A stretch of 13,856 nucleotides of DNA from Erysipelotrichaceae bacterium UBA4808 (GTDB lineage: Bacteria; Bacillota_I; Bacilli_A; Erysipelotrichales; Erysipelotrichaceae). The stretch spans positions 31,013-44,868 of the forward strand of contig DHGC01000107.1 in assembly GCA_002402585.1 (NCBI GenBank), in the 5' to 3' direction. Below are positions 12,971 to 13,856 of the stretch, piece by piece. Position 1 is the stretch's first letter. Every line of letters starts with the position of its first letter. The notes beneath the pieces are model-generated. The model worked only from the letters and a program-made list of their open reading frames with translations. It was not told where the DNA came from and searched no databases. Both the position numbers and the translations under genes were made by a program.

Positions 12971-12993
12971 TATTTAGTAACAATCTGTAAAAT
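12965..12993 (+). promoter_or_regulatory. Promoter of the ABC-F gene
   Basis: TTGCTT (12965-12970) and TAAAAT (12988-12993) with a 17-nt spacer. The start at about 13000 would give a leader of roughly 60 nt before the ABC-F ATG. Confidence 0.5.
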
Positions 12994-13030
12994 AAGTATG
13001 AAAGTGAATGTGATAAGATGCGTAACTCAA

Positions 13031-13058
13031 TCCGTGAAAATTAATCAAACAACGGAGG
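13031..13058 (+). promoter_or_regulatory. Leader hairpin that could mask the ABC-F ribosome site
   Basis: TCCGT (13031-13035) can pair with ACGGA (13052-13056), which includes part of the GGAGG ribosome site (13054-13058). Resistance ABC-F genes are often controlled by leader attenuation, so this is a plausible but weak (5-bp) control element. Confidence 0.35.
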
Positions 13059-13062
13059 CAAT

Positions 13063-13856
13063 ATGTCACAAATACAGATTCATAATTTTTAATATACCCA
13101 TGAAGGAGCTCAATCGGCTCTCTTTGATCATGTGCAATTTCAAATCGACAGTCAGTGGAAATTGGGTTTCATTGGAAGGAATGGTCGTGGTAAGACTAGC
13201 TTTCTTCGCTGTCTACTGGGTGAACTCGAATATACGGGTGAAATCTATCATAAAGTTGAATTTGCGTACTTTCCTTTTGAAGTAAAATATCCTCATGAAC
13301 TGACAAGCAAGATTTTGGATGATTTGTCCAATCATCCAGAACAATGGAAGATTGATCGTGAACTTAACCTACTCAATGTTAATTTGGCTGTTTTGGATCA
13401 AACGTTTGATCGCTTGAGTGTGGGTGAACAAACAAAAGTGCTACTTGCTGCATTATTTCTGAAGACACATGCTTTTCTTTTGATTGATGAGCCGACCCAT
13501 CATTTGGACCCGGAGGCACGTGTTGCGGTCGCGAATTATCTCAAAATGAAAGAAGGATTCATCTTGGTGTCGCATGATCGGACATTGCTTAATGCTTGTG
13601 TAGATCATATCTTAGTGATAAACAAGACGGATATTGAAATTCAAAAAGGGAATTTCGCATCCTGGTGGGAGAATAAGCAACGCGAAGATCAATATGAATT
13701 ATCACAAAATGAGAAACTCAGAAAAGAAGCTAAGCGTTTGAAAGAAGCGATGCTTAGAACAGCAGAATGGTCCGATGATGTGGAAAAGTCAAAGTATCGC
13801 AGTCACAACACCAAGGTCAATGCTCGTGAGTCTTTTGACCGCGGCTATATCGGGCA
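13063..13856 (+). pseudogene. Lsa-type ABC-F ATPase gene with an in-frame TAA at codon 10 (3' end outside window)
   Basis: GGAGG precedes the ATG at 13063, which opens MSQIQIHNF and then meets TAA at 13090-13092. The same frame continues without another stop to the window edge. It reads as an ABC-F protein: YTHEGAQSALFDHVQFQID, Walker A GRNGRGKTS, signature LSVGEQTKVLLAALF, Walker B FLLIDEPTHHLD and switch LVSHDR, then a basic coiled linker and the start of the second half. The wording is closest to Lsa/Vga-type ribosome-protection proteins that rescue ribosomes from lincosamides, streptogramins A or pleuromutilins. Codon 10 falls where relatives have a Thr/Ser-like residue in the first strand (NLTFxY), so one base change such as TCA to TAA would explain it. 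A restart at GTG 13132 would drop the first strand and the nearby aromatic. Either a recent pseudogene, a sequencing error or unusual recoding; the rest shows no decay. Confidence 0.6.

Noticed and set aside
12965..13285. 106-residue open frame covering the ABC-F start
   Set aside because: Most of it is an out-of-frame shadow of the ABC-F gene, its composition is not protein-like, and it has no ribosome site. Only its ATG at 12998 is kept as a minor leader note.
1..13856. CRISPR array, prophage or integrative element ends
   Set aside because: No spaced direct repeats, phage genes, integrase or tRNA 3'-end duplication were seen.

Overview
The window looks like a chromosomal segment of a low-GC Gram-positive bacterium (Firmicutes). 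An RsgI-type anti-sigma factor, two Cys17 lipoproteins, AGGAGG-type ribosome sites, sigma-A-like TTGACA/TATAAT promoters and an Lsa-type ABC-F gene all point there. UGA is used as a stop and the tRNAs encode CCA. An Erysipelotrichia-like lineage is a guess from overall gene flavour, not something the sequence proves. All supported genes lie on the + strand, and gaps are short, with terminators and promoters tightly interleaved.

Layout. 1-759: C-terminal part of an RsgI-like anti-sigma factor, followed by a terminator. 923-3124: a metallophosphoesterase lipoprotein, a stand-alone glucose-type PTS IIA protein and a rhodanese lipoprotein. 3173-3838: a protein built like a REP-associated (Y1/HUH) transposase, but with both catalytic motifs lost and a C-terminal helix-turn-helix. 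3899-5515: a redox operon with a thioredoxin-reductase/AhpF-like flavoprotein and a two-fold glutaredoxin-like protein (CESC and CPHC), which together resemble AhpF split into two genes. 5616-6230: a HigB/HigA toxin-antitoxin pair. 6377-8759: an aldo/keto reductase overlapping a small membrane protein, a FeoB-associated Cys-rich membrane protein, and an alpha/beta hydrolase. 8800-9122: four tRNAs (Val-GAC, Arg-CCG, Pro-CGG, Ala-GGC). 9227-11568: an MFS transporter translationally coupled to a CDF metal exporter. 11618-12944: a DUF1801 protein, then a PadR regulator overlapping a DUF2812 membrane protein. 13063-13856: the start of an Lsa-type ABC-F gene with an in-frame TAA at codon 10, running off the window.

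The most interesting points are: (i) three genes (PTS IIA, aldo/keto reductase, alpha/beta hydrolase) whose ATG lies exactly 6 nt after an extended -10 box (TGnTAnAnT) with no Shine-Dalgarno, suggesting leaderless mRNAs; (ii) the catalytically dead, apparently domesticated RAYT-like protein; (iii) the split AhpF-like pair under a promoter carrying an ACTTGA dyad; (iv) the early stop codon in the ABC-F gene, behind a leader that can fold over its ribosome site. No CRISPR array, intact insertion sequence or prophage was seen. No complete novel defence or biosynthetic system is visible.
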